DNA from: Colias croceus
Lineage: Eukaryota > Arthropoda > Insecta > Lepidoptera > Pieridae
Assembly: GCF_905220415.1 (NCBI RefSeq)
Contig: NC_059551.1
Location: 4,412,001 to 4,476,000, forward strand
Direction of reading: 5' to 3'
DNA: 64,000 nucleotides
Every line of letters begins with the position of its first letter. The first letter of the stretch is position 1. Shown here one piece after another: positions 12,323 through 24,992 of the stretch. Position numbers and translations under genes: made by a program. The notes beneath the pieces are model-generated. The model was not told the DNA's origin. It worked only from the letters and a program-made list of their open reading frames with translations, and searched no databases.

Positions 12323-12732
12323 AAGACAATGGTACATGATTCTAATTAATGTCTTGTCGCGAGCGAATTATATTCATGAATGAATGTATTTTTGTTGTGC
12401 ATTTTGTTGAGAAGTACGGTTTTAAGAATTACTATTGTGAATGTTATATGAATGAAATGATAATTTGCGGCTTATTACAGAAATTACAGTGTAAGACTGT
12501 TAATAAATGAATGACGAAGCCTTGACTGTAACGAAAAGCCCTGTAAAATTGTATTAGCAATTTCGAATAATATTTATGTGTTTTCCCTATTAAAATTTCT
12601 TTTTTCATGAAACACATAATATTTTACATATTTTAATACCATTCACTACATTTTATAACCGAAATATAAAATACAAAGTAACAGTATCTTTACTTTTTAA
12701 GTTTTATAACTCACGTGTAGATAGATCCAGAG

Positions 12733-13370
12733 ATGATGAATATGTTGGCGTCGTGGCAATACCGTCACGTCATGGAATAAGGCGACGAGTTTGGTATCTT
12801 TGAATCTTGCCAAAGAAGTTTCACTTCTGACACATGTGCTCGGAACACACACTCTTCTTTTAGTAGTAGGTATTCATACTTCAGATTTCTATCTAGGTTC
12901 TATCCATACAGTTGCACTTGACTACAGCCTTTATTACGTAAGCTACGTATTGGCGATGGCTGATAAATCTTCCCGTTTGCTTTGCTGTCTCATAAAAAAA
13001 AACTTTCTAGCTACACGTGGTCGATACTTATACACAGTGACCTCAAAGAAATGATATCATTTAGTCAGTGTTTTTGTAGATTTTATGCTTCATTTCTAAA
13101 TTTAAAAAATGCCTGCGTGTACGCACGTAAGAAGTGAAACTTCTTCATGCCTGCGTGTACTAGTGTACGCACGTAAGAAGTGAAACTTCTTCAAAAATCC
13201 TTAGTTTTCAAAAAAAATACTATAGTAAGTATGCAACTTTACAGAAATACGTCGAATCACGCGTGGTAGAGATAAAAAAAAGATGGCGCGTAACGGAAAA
13301 ATATCACGCGTAACCAAAAAATGTTACACTACATTTTTTTCCAACCCCGATAAAGAAGGTTTCACTTCAA
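12733..13370 (+). repeat. Cluster of a small MITE family built on GAAGTTTCACTTC
   Basis: At 12739-12862 the block GGCGTCGTGGCAATACCGTC, CACGTCATGGAATAAGGCGA, CTTGCCAAAGAAGTTTCACTTC and a CACATGTGCTCGGAACACAC tail matches copies near 27.1, 52.1 and 60.7 kb. At 13109-13185 a near-tandem duplication follows, each unit ATGCCTGCGTGTAC...GCACGTAAG then GAAGTGAAACTTC. A third GAAGGTTTCACTTC is at about 13353. The sequence between (GATGGCGCGTAACGG, ATCACGCGTAACC) also looks repeat-derived. No transposase is present. Confidence 0.65.
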
Positions 13371-14519
13371 AAATATTGCTACGTATCTATATTTATTGTA
13401 ATTAGTAATAACTAATAGATCACATAAGTGAAGGGCAAATAACTTATGTTTTTGTTTTATTGGAATGAAAAAAAAAAATTCGTAGTATAGTTGTTCTGAC
13501 AATTTCTTCTTTAATCGCACATTCTTAATAGGGTTAACATGAAATAAGGTTATCGTCGTAATGAAATTGTTCAAGCTTGAGCGAGCCTTGTATCAATATA
13601 ATAGTGTCGTCTTAAAGAAAAATAACACTTAACATTAAGTACTTCGTCTCATTGTAAATTTCAGATCGCACGACAATAATAGAGGCAATAAAAGTAAACG
13701 ATATAACTCGATATCGCTACGCCATTGGACAAATGTGTTTAAAACTGCTTGCCTTGCAGTTCTGGCAATGTTGGTGATATTGTGTTTTAATATTATCATA
13801 GATTACGAGGCATTAAGGGAATATTGGTACAGCGGTTGTTTATTGCATGCAGATGGTTTAATCGGTTTTCTGTGTGAGTTAGGGTTCAACTTTACGACGA
13901 AAGCAATTACTTTAGAAATTATTACTTCTGCATAATCTTCGGCTTGAGAGTTTGTTTAAGAAAATCTGGTAGATATGATTTAATTTTTTTAAATAATTAT
14001 ATGTCATAATGGGTATAATTTCAGAACTGCCACTACTTCCTGTTATTACCTGATACCTACCATCTTCCTATAACCATACATTATGATAACTATATGCAAC
14101 TTGCAATATGTACTTTTACCACCTTTTACAACAAATGTTCCCGCATCGTTTCGCACCGTACGTAGCCGTCGCTGCTTTACGAAAGATCGATCATCGAACA
14201 GATGGCATATACACCTGCCAGAGTTGGTCTACATACATGGGCTACATATACAGGACTTCACCCTACGACCCCGTGTATATAAAACATTTGCGAAAGAATT
14301 ACCATAGATCAATGGGTCACAGAGTAGCGATTTTGCGGCCAATGTCACACGTTATGCGACCCGCATGTAATGTGTGCTAGCCTTTAGACATAGTGTGATT
14401 TGAAGGCTGGTAATAAACACCATATGGAGGAAATTCAACGGTTAGATTCATTGGAATTAGATAACGATACGTAAATAGGAATGTATTTATTTATTTACAG
14501 AAATTGTCCATAAGGTTCC
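13371..14519. other. Mostly non-coding; one less AT-rich block at 14105-14390
   Basis: The block at 14105-14390 has more balanced composition and overlapping open + strand frames of 74 and 90 codons. I recognise no domain and see no clean splice sites, so I do not call a gene there. Confidence 0.45.
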
Positions 14520-14584
14520 AGAAGTCAACTACAGTAGGTATTGTGTTGGTAAATCCAACACAATTCCTACTGTAGTTGACTTCT
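14520..14584. other. Near-perfect 65-nt hairpin (30-bp stem, 5-nt loop)
   Basis: The left arm 14520-14549 begins AGAAGTCAACTACAGTAGG and ends TTGTGTTGG; the loop is TAAAT (14550-14554). The right arm 14555-14584 is its reverse complement with a single T/A mismatch. It could be a microRNA or siRNA-type precursor on either strand, or the palindromic core of a tiny MITE. The pairing is more perfect than in most animal microRNA precursors, which favours a recent palindrome. Confidence 0.8.
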
Positions 14585-17185
14585 AGACTGTACTACAAGG
14601 ACAAAGCGAAAAATTGTCCCTACTATCGTCACACAAATAGTTAATATATGTATTTCTGTAAAGTAATCGAGCACTAAGCTGAGTATAAATCTCACGACCC
14701 TTTCAAATTCCACGCGACTCACTGGTCTTTCCACAGTGACATGGAAAAATTTCACTTCACATACACTTTTATGAATATTTTATTATATATAGAACTTGAT
14801 ATTACTAGGTATTGTAGTTTGTTATATTTCCCAAGTGTATCTTTATGAGGAAAATGTATATTAGACTATAGAATTACGACGTAGAATTTTTCTTTACATG
14901 TTTCTGGTTTTTATTAATATCTTATGGGTTTTCTGAAATGCTACCCTAAAACTGAGAGTCTGAATTTTAAGTTCGGTGTCGCGTTTTTAGAAAATTTCAT
15001 AGCAGGTACATTTTACAGATATTTTAATGTGGTGACATTGCGGAAATTGTTCAGAAGAAGGTATCAATAATAATCATTGAAATTATCTCGAAGATTTAAT
15101 TCACCAACTAAAGAGGTTTTAAGGAACTTGTGACATCCCGATACCCAGTTTATTTTAAATTTATATTATTAGTAGGTACACGTATAAACAGACGACGCCG
15201 CATGCAACGTCTAGTTCTACACTAATTCAATACAGTTATATCATCTCTCCTTTATGTCCTGTCTTACAATGTACATGGATAAATTATTATCTTCCTCTCT
15301 GTTTATTGTCGGAGTAAGAACACATGCGGTGTGTCATTAAACTTAATAATGGCCCAATTTGTAACCACAATACTCGTATATCTTCGATATCGCTACACTA
15401 TCTACGTTAATTGTATGTTTGGGAATAAATCTATCTATGGAAAAGTCACTCGTTTCACAATTTACTACCCGTGGTTTTCTCTCGAAGCTCGGAGATTTTC
15501 ATAAAAATTGCTCCATATGTTCCCGCTGTTGCAGGCTTCAATCTTACTCATAAATACAATCCCTTTAATGCATTCGAAATGTGATTTACTTCAACACATC
15601 GCGTTATGTGTTTCAAATACTTTTGATACTTTTTCATTTATAAACGGCACAAGAGGGATAAAAGAAGAGGAAAATGTTTTTTGCTTAATGTTGAAAATTA
15701 CAACGAGGACAATAAACTATAAAGAAAATTTGTCGACTAATGTCCTATCGTTGGCTGCTTCTACCCAAAACGGCAATTTTCAGTAGATTGTTTTCGTTTC
15801 GTTTCATTCTTTTATTCTCGACAAAAAATGTAATAGTATTACGAAATAATATCAAGTTTATTTAAATTAAATACGCTTTTAACTTTCTGTACGTAACCCA
15901 TGAATTATATCGTTCATAAATTATTGTTCGCACTAAAATATGAAAAAAAAAATTGTCTTACTATGTCTTACAATATTTAATAAGTTAAATTAAAAGCAAA
16001 AGCTCTGTAATGAGACGCAATAAACCGCATATTTGCATACCTTTTGACCTCACGAAGTGACCAGAGCCGCACATAAAACGAGTAACATATAGGACACCGG
16101 GTTTAAATAAAGCGGGAAAAATAATACAATAAAGAATAATTAGCTGTACAGCAGCCAGTAGAAGGTTGTATATCTCCTTGATTAGTTATATCAAAGTTTT
16201 ACCTTTGTGGCGAGCGGTAAAGTTGCTCGCACAAAACTTTTATTGGCTACGGTTTAGATGTTCGCTTGTGTACGCTAAATATAGCTTTGTATTACTATAT
16301 TCTGGTAAATTACTTGTTAGCGTTGGGATAATATTTATTTAGATTTACATCTCTTGTATTAGGAGAAAATTGGTAGATTTAATTAGAAGTTTTACACTTA
16401 ATGGTTATTTAGGATGATTTTTCTATATCTATATAATATAATATATATCCTTATTAAAATGTGGTCCAATAAGATTATTATATAAACAGTGTATATTATA
16501 TAACTCAGTAAGTATATTATTATATAAGAGTGGAAACACGAAAAAGTTATTTTTGAAAAATTACGACACATTTTCTACATCAAAGCAACATACGAAGATG
16601 AATTAAATATTATTAGAAAACAAATGTTTACAAAGTTAGATGTAATGTCATTTCTCTTTATGAGATAACAACAATGCTCATTCCTCGGTGTGGAATGAGC
16701 ATTTGGGTTTCTGTGGAAAAATGCTTTAAATATTATTCTTGTCCTTACGAATAAACGTTAAAAATATATCGTTACGAAATAATGAAATTCAGATTCATGT
16801 ATTAGCTTTTCTAGAAGCTTTTTGTGGCGATCCGTAATCTAATCAAGGAATCGTGTAGGTATTATCGTGTGTTACGCCCACTTAAATAAGAATTTCTGGA
16901 GATGAGGCAATATATGTATATTTAACAAAGCTTCTTTCCATTGATCTCGGAGGATAGCAAGATTCCACAATCACTCGTAATGTCTACCTACATACGTAAG
17001 AAAATTATTTATACCTTATACCTCAGAAAATAATAATTGTTTGATAAATTTAAAACGTAAATGTATTAATCGATATGCATAATAATAGTGTTTTTTTGTC
17101 TTTTTTTCATGGCGTGATTTATGTCTGGAGAGTGATTATAAGCTTATTTTTATATCCCATATTAATTTTCTTTGACAACGCAGGT
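14585..17185. other. Non-coding stretch with one short hairpin
   Basis: No gene recognised. A 12-bp perfect stem lies at 16673-16684 / 16692-16703 (AATGCTCATTCC, 7-base loop), and an AT microsatellite-like tract at about 16425-16520. Confidence 0.5.
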
Positions 17186-17508
17186 CAAACCACGGGCGAA
17201 AGCTAGTCAATATATAGACAGGTGCATGCGATCAATGATGACACAACGGGAAATGTTTCCAAATAAATGTGAGTTCACGCGGCGGCCGAGTGGCCCAGTG
17301 TTTGGTAGAATTCCAGTGACGTCACGGCTCACGATACTGAAGAAAACAGGCTCATCAATGTGTGTCTTGTTTGTTTGGATACATTTATTTCATAGTGTAG
17401 CTGTAACCCACTGAAACAAATTTTCAAATCCGTAGTTCCTTAGATTAGCACGTTCAATTAAATAATAAACAAACTTTTCAGCTCTATAATATTACGTATA
17501 GATAATAA
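17186..17508. repeat. Two Lep1-type repeat fragments flanking a GC-richer insert
   Basis: 17186-17209 is the end block of one copy on the + strand (AACCACGGGCGAAAGCTAGT). About 17430-17508 is the start block of another on the - strand (AATATTATAGAGCTGAAAAG, TTTGTTTATT). The DNA between has a GC-rich GCGGCGGCCGAGTGGCCCAG run, possibly an old tRNA-SINE fragment. Confidence 0.45.
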
Positions 17509-18508
17509 TGAAAACTTTTTTTGAGTAGAGGCATTTCACCTGCAAAATCTTCATATAATATGTGCGTATGGTTGTGCTTTACGCATTATGTTTTATTTGT
17601 TTATTAACGGCTTACACCCAATCAATATTTATTAGTTTATTCTAAACGTATCACTATATTTCTTTACTTTATAATACCCCTTACATGCTTCAACGTACGT
17701 TCTCATTTTTGAGTTTTGGTTGATGAACATTGTTTTATCATCAGACAAAGTGTTGGATGGGCTTATATATCAGTTTGCGAAGTATTAGGCAATATTATAA
17801 ATACTATTAGGTTAATCCAACTAATATTATCAAAAAAAAAACAGAAAGTGGCAATTAATAATCTGCCTCAAGTACAAAATCAGTTTAATAATGACAAAGT
17901 TAAAATAGAAAGTTTTTAATTTTATGTTCCTAATTCATAAAACGAGATTCTAATCATCAAAAAAGAAACACATAAACCTTTTGAAATCCTAGTGAAAGTT
18001 ACCTTCTGTTCGTAGTCACATGATTTTTAACTGACCCATCGAAGTTACAAAAACCTGTATAAGGTTATAGAAAAAAAAAAAATAACTGCCTTAGTCGCTT
18101 TACTATTTCTGAACAAGTTTATATAGTAATTTATTAGAGTTTAGAATTAGAAGAATAACGAAAATAGTTCCAAATTGTTTTTCCTATAAATACATTACGT
18201 TTAGTCTCAGCTATCAATAGGTCCATAAGATTTCTGAAAGGCTAGACATAACTATTGAAGTTTCTAGTCGACTTGTTGCTTAAAGATGTTGTAACTATGG
18301 TAAAGGGCATTGACCTCTCCATTTCCCCTGAGTCTAGGTAATCTATTTAGTATTCCAGACGGTTCGTACGTAGTTGACATGCACTAGGCTGTTTATTAAA
18401 TGTTAAAATAATACAGTGATATAGGAAGGATGATAAAACCATTACTATGTAGTGTGCAATAAAAATTTAATGATAATTGTATGTTTTTAGAGATTAAATT
18501 TATATTTT
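17509..18508. other. Non-coding stretch, nothing recognised
   Basis: AT-rich, short chance frames, no exon-like or repeat-end signal. Confidence 0.5.
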
Positions 18509-19782
18509 AGAGCAGGCTCCAAGGAGATGTTCGTTTGCAAAAATAGCGGACCTAAATTTGACTTCTGATATATATTGTATAGGTCCCAGACATCCTATAG
18601 ACAGATGTTGCCAACCAGTTAGGTGGTCCCCCTGCCCGCACCCCGGTAATTAAATATGGCATACAAAGAAAAAAATAAAAATTTCCAAAACATGCCGTGT
18701 GGGGTATCAAATGAATGAGCTTATTGAGTAGATCACGAATATATAGCATACTATATACATTACTTACACTTTCTCTAAGATTTTTTAGAAAATTTACGAA
18801 AATGGTCCATTTTTGAGTTAACTTTAAACCACTATAGATTGAAAACTCATGAATATATTTTTTAAATTATTATTTTAAATAATTAACAATAGTCCATTGT
18901 TTACGATTCAATAGTTCGTACAGTGAAATAGTTGCATGGGGGAGTGGGGGGAGCATTCAAAGATGGCGAGTTTCGATATTTCAATATATGTATTTCTTAA
19001 AATTTCGGACTCAGTGGAGACGTTTGCAAAAATTGCGGACCTCAATCTGACTTCTGATATATATTATATAGATCCCAGACATCCTATAAACAGATGTTGC
19101 CAACCAGTTTTGTGATCCCCCTCCCCCCTCCCCTCCATCACAAATATTATTGATAAATTACAAAGTTTTTGGTTTGAATTATGGAATTATTGGTAATTTT
19201 GTGTTATAAATAAAATACAAGGTAGTAAACTAATAGAATTATTTTATTTTGATCCATTTTTACGAAATTTACGGAGAAAAATGCTTACACATGCAACAGT
19301 TTGATTTTGTTACAAGTTTTTACAATTATTGTTTACACATTTACACAAGGATATACATTTCAGTGCTGCTTTTCTGCAGGTACACGACATTGTGCGACAG
19401 TTGGATTGACATTTACACGGTTTTATCATCAGTTTTATTCATGAGTTTTCAATCTATAGTGGTTTAAAGTTAACTCAAAAATGGACCATTTTCGTAAATT
19501 TTCTAAAAAATCTTAGAGAAAGTGTAAGAAATGTATATAGTATGCTATATATTCGTGATCTACTCAATAAGCTCTTTCATTTGATACCCTACACGGCATG
19601 TTTTGGAAATTTTTATTTTTTTCTTTGTATGCTATATTTAATTACCGGGGTGCGGGCAGGGGGACCACAAAACTGGTTGGCAACATCTGTCTATAGGATG
19701 TCTGGGATCTATACAATATATATCAGAAGTCAGATTTAGGTCCGCTATTTTTGCAAACGAAACTCCACTGAGAGTCCGGTCT
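18509..19782. mobile_element. Large foldback element with about 347-bp inverted arms
   Basis: The arms 18509-18855 and 19436-19782 are close to perfect reverse complements. Shared blocks include TTCGTTTGCAAAAATAGCGG, CAGACATCCTATAGACAG, the CCCCGGTAATTAAATAT region and TAACTTTAAACCACTATAG. Each arm also contains an equivalent 65-codon open frame (MLYIRDLLNKL...), 18749-18552 on the - strand and 19542-19739 on the + strand. That is a consequence of arm conservation, and I know no protein of this kind. The centre holds a third, partial arm copy at about 19008-19110. No transposase was found and no target duplication could be fixed, so the superfamily is unknown. Confidence 0.85.
19008..19110 (+). 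repeat. Third partial copy of the foldback arm end, internal
   Basis: GGACTCAGTGGAGACGTTTG, AATTGCGGACCTCAATCTGA, CTTCTGATATATATTATATA and CATCCTATAAACAGATGTTG follow the left arm in the same orientation, then diverge. It suggests a nested insertion or an unequal duplication of the element end. Confidence 0.75.
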
Positions 19783-22090
19783 ATTTATTTCGAAGTATTA
19801 TGATAATTTTGAGTATGCTGTATGAACTTAACATAATAGCTGAAAATGTACTTGAAATAATGAAATACTTCAATTGAAATAATGAATGTACGCCAATGTT
19901 TCTCAAACAATTCATCGCCTAATTTCTTTGACCGCTCTACAAAATATATTTTTCTTTCAAGACTGATAGTTAAATTATTAAATATAAAACCAAGTTTTAA
20001 TATAAAATATTTTCCTGGCTTCTTAATAAAGAATTTTTGTCTTGCCACCAACTTAAATCCCTGTTTAACTTCGAAGCGCTTATGTCATATACAAGATTCA
20101 TATTAAAGTTGGGTGAAAATTTCAGTTTCTTTTTTTTTTTTATTTATTTAATCTCCGGTGTAATTCTTTTCTATGGCAAATAGTAGGTACGTGTATGAAG
20201 TTAAAATGTTTGCTTGGATAATACACGTGTAAGTAACCAACGTTAGAATGGTTGGCATAGGTCACTTACATGCCATTTAAACGTTTAACATTAGGTACAT
20301 ACTTACATTACGATTGCTTTGTTTATTTATAAGAATTTTCTACAGGGCTACAGGCGTCTGTGTATTCGATTATAATGGAAATTGTATATCTGATATAGAA
20401 GGCTCAGTTCTTTTTATATTTCTCCTTAGGTAGAGTCTGTTCTTAGGGTATTTATAAAATCAATGTTGATATCTAACTATTATTTACCTTTTCAAATAAA
20501 TGCATGAGGTAAGGCTACACGGATCGATAAGTTGTTTGTTTGCATCTAGCGGTCGCTCACCTACTGGCATGTGACGGCGATGACACCAATCCCATGTGCG
20601 CTCCGCCAAAAATACATTCGTGAATGAACGAAACCCGCCAATTCCGAACGATCCTGGAGCGCTCGTGGAAAATTTCACATCCGGCTAAATTTCAGCCTCC
20701 AAACCCCACATGAAAATAACCCTTACACCTCAAATCATAAAGACACAAGTCGCGTGACCGATCCGTGGAAAACAATTCGGTGAATGCTATGTTTCCATGA
20801 GCGTATCTCAAATATCATTCATCGTATTGTACATACTTGACGTTGTAATTTCGTTTTAGATTCATAGGGGTATTAAACTTTATTGGAACTAGTTACGTAA
20901 AGCAATAAATAAAAGAGGACGACATTAACGATCCGATGGTCCCGTCGCATACTCCGCATATTTTTACATCTACATTCTCAATGCAGTATCAGTAATTTTG
21001 TTGTCATGTGGAAAGTGTAATTTTTGCGTTTACAGCAAAAACGTTTGGCATTTAACTGTTGTCATTGCAAAGACAAGTGAAAATGTAACACACAATACGT
21101 CATTTGCGATGGTTAATTGATAGAAATTATAATCAATGGGAAATTGGAAAGAATTAAATATATGTAGTAACTATTCTTTATGATAAGATCAAAGATAGAA
21201 TACTAGAACCATGTTATTCATGACCGAGTTTGTTGTTTGAGTTCTCAGCGTTAGAAGTATCCCAGATCGGTTGGATTCTGTATGCAAAGTGGAGGGAGGT
21301 GATGAATTGGCACTTCGCATGACACAGTCGAATCACATTAGCATTTATTATGGTAATACTTTGCATTGAACTTCTGTGGTAGAGAAGGATTTACTCAGTT
21401 CGAGAAAGCCTATTCTTGTTATACGTATTACATTTAACTTATATTGTAAAACATAAGGTATTTTTGTTCAAAGGGCTGTGCTCTACATTGTCATATCTTA
21501 CCCAATGTTTTTAAATAGTTCTTTTCTTCTTGTGAAGTTTGACATCGATTCCAAAATCTAAGCCTCTAGGAATCCACTTCAGACTCAGTTTCATAACTTT
21601 TATAAGAATGACTCAATCTATAACCACCGTAATCATATACTTAACTTTATACAATAATAAGCATTAATAATTTCATATAAAATCTCTTTATTACGTCAAA
21701 ATTAACGAGGACAATAAATAATTAATTTTTAGCCGACACGTGCCAGAGCAGTTTAACAAATGACGGTACTCCAGTGAGGATATTTATTCACTAAGTCGTT
21801 CCTCGTAAGACGACTCGACTTGACGGCTATTTACCTATTTCGGAACTTTATTAAATCAAATCGGACGCCTCTCGAAATAGAAGTACTTAGGGTCTGGAAT
21901 ATCAAATTGTTGAGAAATTCTAGGAGAATATTCGTGAACTCAGACTTAACAGTCTTTGTGACGTATATTACCTATTGAATTAAAATTGTTTAGAATATTC
22001 AATTGAACCTGTTATTATTTCATTGGAAGGCTATTGAGAAGCTGATATAAGGAGGTACGAAAATATATACCATATAATATATTGTATTAC
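19783..22090. other. Non-coding stretch with a more GC-balanced block at 20500-20710
   Basis: The 20500-20710 block stands out from its AT-rich surroundings. It has on the - strand a short MGLVSSPSHAS reading followed by AG-GTGAGC, a possible donor, but there is not enough to call an exon. It could equally be a conserved regulatory block. Nothing else is recognised. Confidence 0.4.
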
Positions 22091-22203
22091 TAGCTGCTCC
22101 GCGCGGTTTCAAAGAATTTTTCAAATCGGACCAGTAGTTCCCGAGATTAGCGCGTTCAAACAAACTAACAAACAAACTCTTCAGCTTTATAATATTAGTA
22201 TAG
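22091..22203 (-). repeat. Lep1-type repeat (GTTTGTTTG ... AACGCGC subfamily), internally shortened
   Basis: On the - strand: TACTAATATTATAAAGCTGA, AGAGTTTGTTTGTTAGTTTG, AACGCGCTAATCTCGGGAAC, ending AAACCGCGCGGAGCAGCTAG. The middle part seen in the 7151 and 45569 copies is absent. Confidence 0.7.
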
Positions 22204-23190
22204 AAGTATAGATAAGTATAATGGTCGCTGATGATAAACTCACGATAAGTGACATGTTCCTGTATACATAAAATATTACATTTTAAAACAACATTGATAG
22301 TATAACTACAGGAAACATTAATATATTTACTTAGTTTAGACATACATAAGTAGAGTTGTATGATTTTAATACTTGCAAACTGGAACATATGAATGCAAGA
22401 TATTCCAAGAGGTATTTTCTTAGCGGAATACATTAATATCTTAAGTGTGAAACGGATTACTAATGTAGATAAGAACTGTGGAGCAGTTGGCGTACCATTT
22501 TATTCTTGTATAGGGTTACCATAATTTGTGACCAGTTTTGGAACCTGAAAAAAATCATTATATTAGAAAATTTAATATGTATAATTTTTAGTAGAGTTGA
22601 ACACGATATTTTATACATTTGGCCTGAAATAATACTTTTGTCTTAGATATTTATAGGCAACATTACATATTTAAACAACTTCATACTTCTAAAAACATAT
22701 ATCTGTAATCATGCAATAATTATGATATGATAACTTAGTATTACAATAAATAACCTCTATATTATTTTATCATTAACCATTATTAACCACATTAATATTA
22801 AATTTAAAAACACAAGCTAACCCGAATAAGAATGTTCAAAAATTTATAACACAAACATCAAGGATTTTATACAAGGGATACTTCTTTTCATACAATTTTA
22901 TGGTAAGACCAGGGCAAAACGCATGGTGTGCCTAGGGAATGATAAATGCTCCAACCATTGCCAACTGAAAGAAACGCTATTTGTTTCTCATCTGACTTTT
23001 GGCTTCGCTGTTCCGCTACTGCAGTGGAATCTACAGAAAAAAAACGTTAAATTGCGCATCGTCCTACATCAACAAAATTCGACCTAATTTTGTTAGACTT
23101 TTTGCTCATATGCCGTACTGCGCCTAGTGTTTCATAATTTCGCTTTATGTTGGTTTAATATTAAAGCAAAGTAAAACTACTTATATAAAT
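22204..23190. other. Non-coding stretch, nothing recognised
   Basis: AT-rich. A chance 137-codon - strand frame at 22020-22433 overlaps the repeat above and resembles nothing known. Confidence 0.5.
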
Positions 23191-23398
23191 ACTAGAGGTC
23201 CGCCCCGGCTTTGCCCGTGGTACATATTTCGCAATAAAAGGTAGCATAGGCTACCGCTAGGCATACGACATAGGTCCTTTCTCGGGTATCAAAATATCTC
23301 CATACCAAATTTCATGCAAATTGGTTCAGTAGTTTAGGCGTGATTGAGTAACAGACAGACAGACAGAGTTACTTTCGCATTTATAATATTAGTATGGA
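23191..23398 (-). repeat. Lep1-type repeat (TCTGTCTGTCTG subfamily)
   Basis: On the - strand: CATACTAATATTATAAATGC, GAAAGTAACTCTGTCTGTC, CGCCTAAACTACTGAACCAA, ending CCACGGGCAAAGCCGGGGCG. A second copy in the other orientation is at 25818-26000. It has an internal extra segment around GCATACGACATAGG. Confidence 0.75.
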
Positions 23399-23792
23399 TT
23401 ACGAACTTCAGTTCACCTGTAAAAGTTTCATTAGTAATTATTTAAATAAAATGTTGCATACGTGTTACTGTACACGAAAACAATATATCGGAAAAAAAGA
23501 TTTAGTACAATTTTATAAATGCTTTTAGCCTTTGCAAAAGTACAGCACACATATACTAATATAAAGTAAATGCCCTGCTCATTGAATAATTTTAGACAAC
23601 AGTGAGGAAACACGGTGCGCAACTTGGAAATGCAAAATAAATATGTATAATATTTCGTCCTTTCAATATCGTAGTCAATTCCCCTTCCACGAATTGCCAA
23701 TATAGAGGCTTCTTAAAGGGTTCACGTGTAAAGGATTATTAAAATGTATAAATACCATTGACGCACAAATTCTAAAATAGACCTAGAACTAC

Positions 23793-24992
23793 TATAGTCC
23801 ATTGAAATGTTACATTTTTTTGGCCTAACCTTGCATTTTTTAGAGGACGCAATTTTATTTTTTGGATGTGTAGGGGGGTTCAATGTGAAGCTAAAACCAA
23901 GTTTGTGGGGTCGCCACCCTTGTCCCACGGCCGCCATCTTGAAAATAGTGGTTGAAATGGTTTTTACGATATATCTCATAAACTATTAATCTGATAAAGA
24001 AATTTGTTAACATTATTTGTTGCAAATTAAATTCTCTACAACTTTGGTCCAGTAACTTTTTGTCGTAGAACTATAAATAAAAAATTTATAAGCGAAAATG
24101 TTCAGAAATTAGAGCTATTTAAATGTTTCGATAAAATTGTTTTTTATCATTTTACGAAGAAATGATATCAGACCATTTTTTAGATTGCTTTTCGAGGAAC
24201 AACTTTTACATACAACATTTTTTCATTACGTCAATAGCTAAGGTTTTACAGCGCTCTGAAGTGAGTACTATTTTTCAGTACTCTTAACTATACATATATT
24301 GGCTATTGGCTCTTTTCCCATGCAGCACTGCAAGAACAGAACATTTCAGCCCTGCTTTTCGACGTAAAAAAAAACGTGCTTCCAGACTCTACCTCCTGGG
24401 TGGTGAGGAAAAGAGTCAATAATTAATTATTAATAATATTGCAAAATTAATTATTAAAAATATTATAATAACAAAAAAAAACAATTACTGATGACAAATA
24501 ATTATTAGTACACACATTTTATATGTATAATGTATCTAGCTAAGAGTACTGAAAAATAGTACTAATTTCGGAGCGCTTTAAAACCTTAGCTATTGACTTT
24601 ATGAAAAAATGTTGTGTGTAAAAGTTGTTCCTCGAAAAAAAATCTACAAAAATGGTCTGATATCATTTCTTCGTAAAATGATAAAAAAAAGTTTTATTGA
24701 AAAATATAAATATCTCTATTATCTGAACATTTTCGCTTATAACTTTTTTATTTATAGTTCTACGACAAAAAGTTACTGGAACAAAATTGTAGATAATTTA
24801 ATTTGCAACAAAAAATGTTGAGAAATTTTTTTTATCAGATAATCAGTTTAAGAGATATATCGTATAAACCATATGTTCCGCTACCCCACAAACTTGGTGA
24901 TAGCTTCACACTAACCCCCTCTGCACATCAAAAAAATAAAATTGCGTCCTCTAAGAAATGCAACCCCAAATGTAACTTTTCAATGGAATACT
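23793..24992. mobile_element. 1.2-kb foldback element with arms of about 480-500 bp
   Basis: The left arm (about 23793-24297) and right arm (about 24515-24992) are inverted copies. Shared blocks include CCATTGAAA(A/T)GTTACATTT, GAGGACGCAATTTTATTTTT, CATTTTACGAAGAAATGATA, GTCGTAGAACTATAAATAAA and a TACTGAAAAATAGTACT stretch. The centre (about 24300-24515) is unrelated and ends in an AT/poly-A-rich tract. No transposase frame is present; small frames in the arms mirror each other. Ends are approximate. Confidence 0.85.

Noticed and set aside
14108..14380. 90-codon frame on the + strand in a less AT-rich block
   Set aside because: A second overlapping frame is equally open, the codon choice shows no clear bias and no splice sites or homology support it.
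18552..19739. Two related 65-codon genes on opposite strands
   Set aside because: They are the same sequence in the two arms of an inverted repeat, so the similarity follows from the arms. No independent evidence for a gene.
22020..22433. 137-codon frame on the - strand
   Set aside because: It overlaps a Lep1-type repeat and reads through AT-rich DNA; no known pattern and no splice or promoter context.
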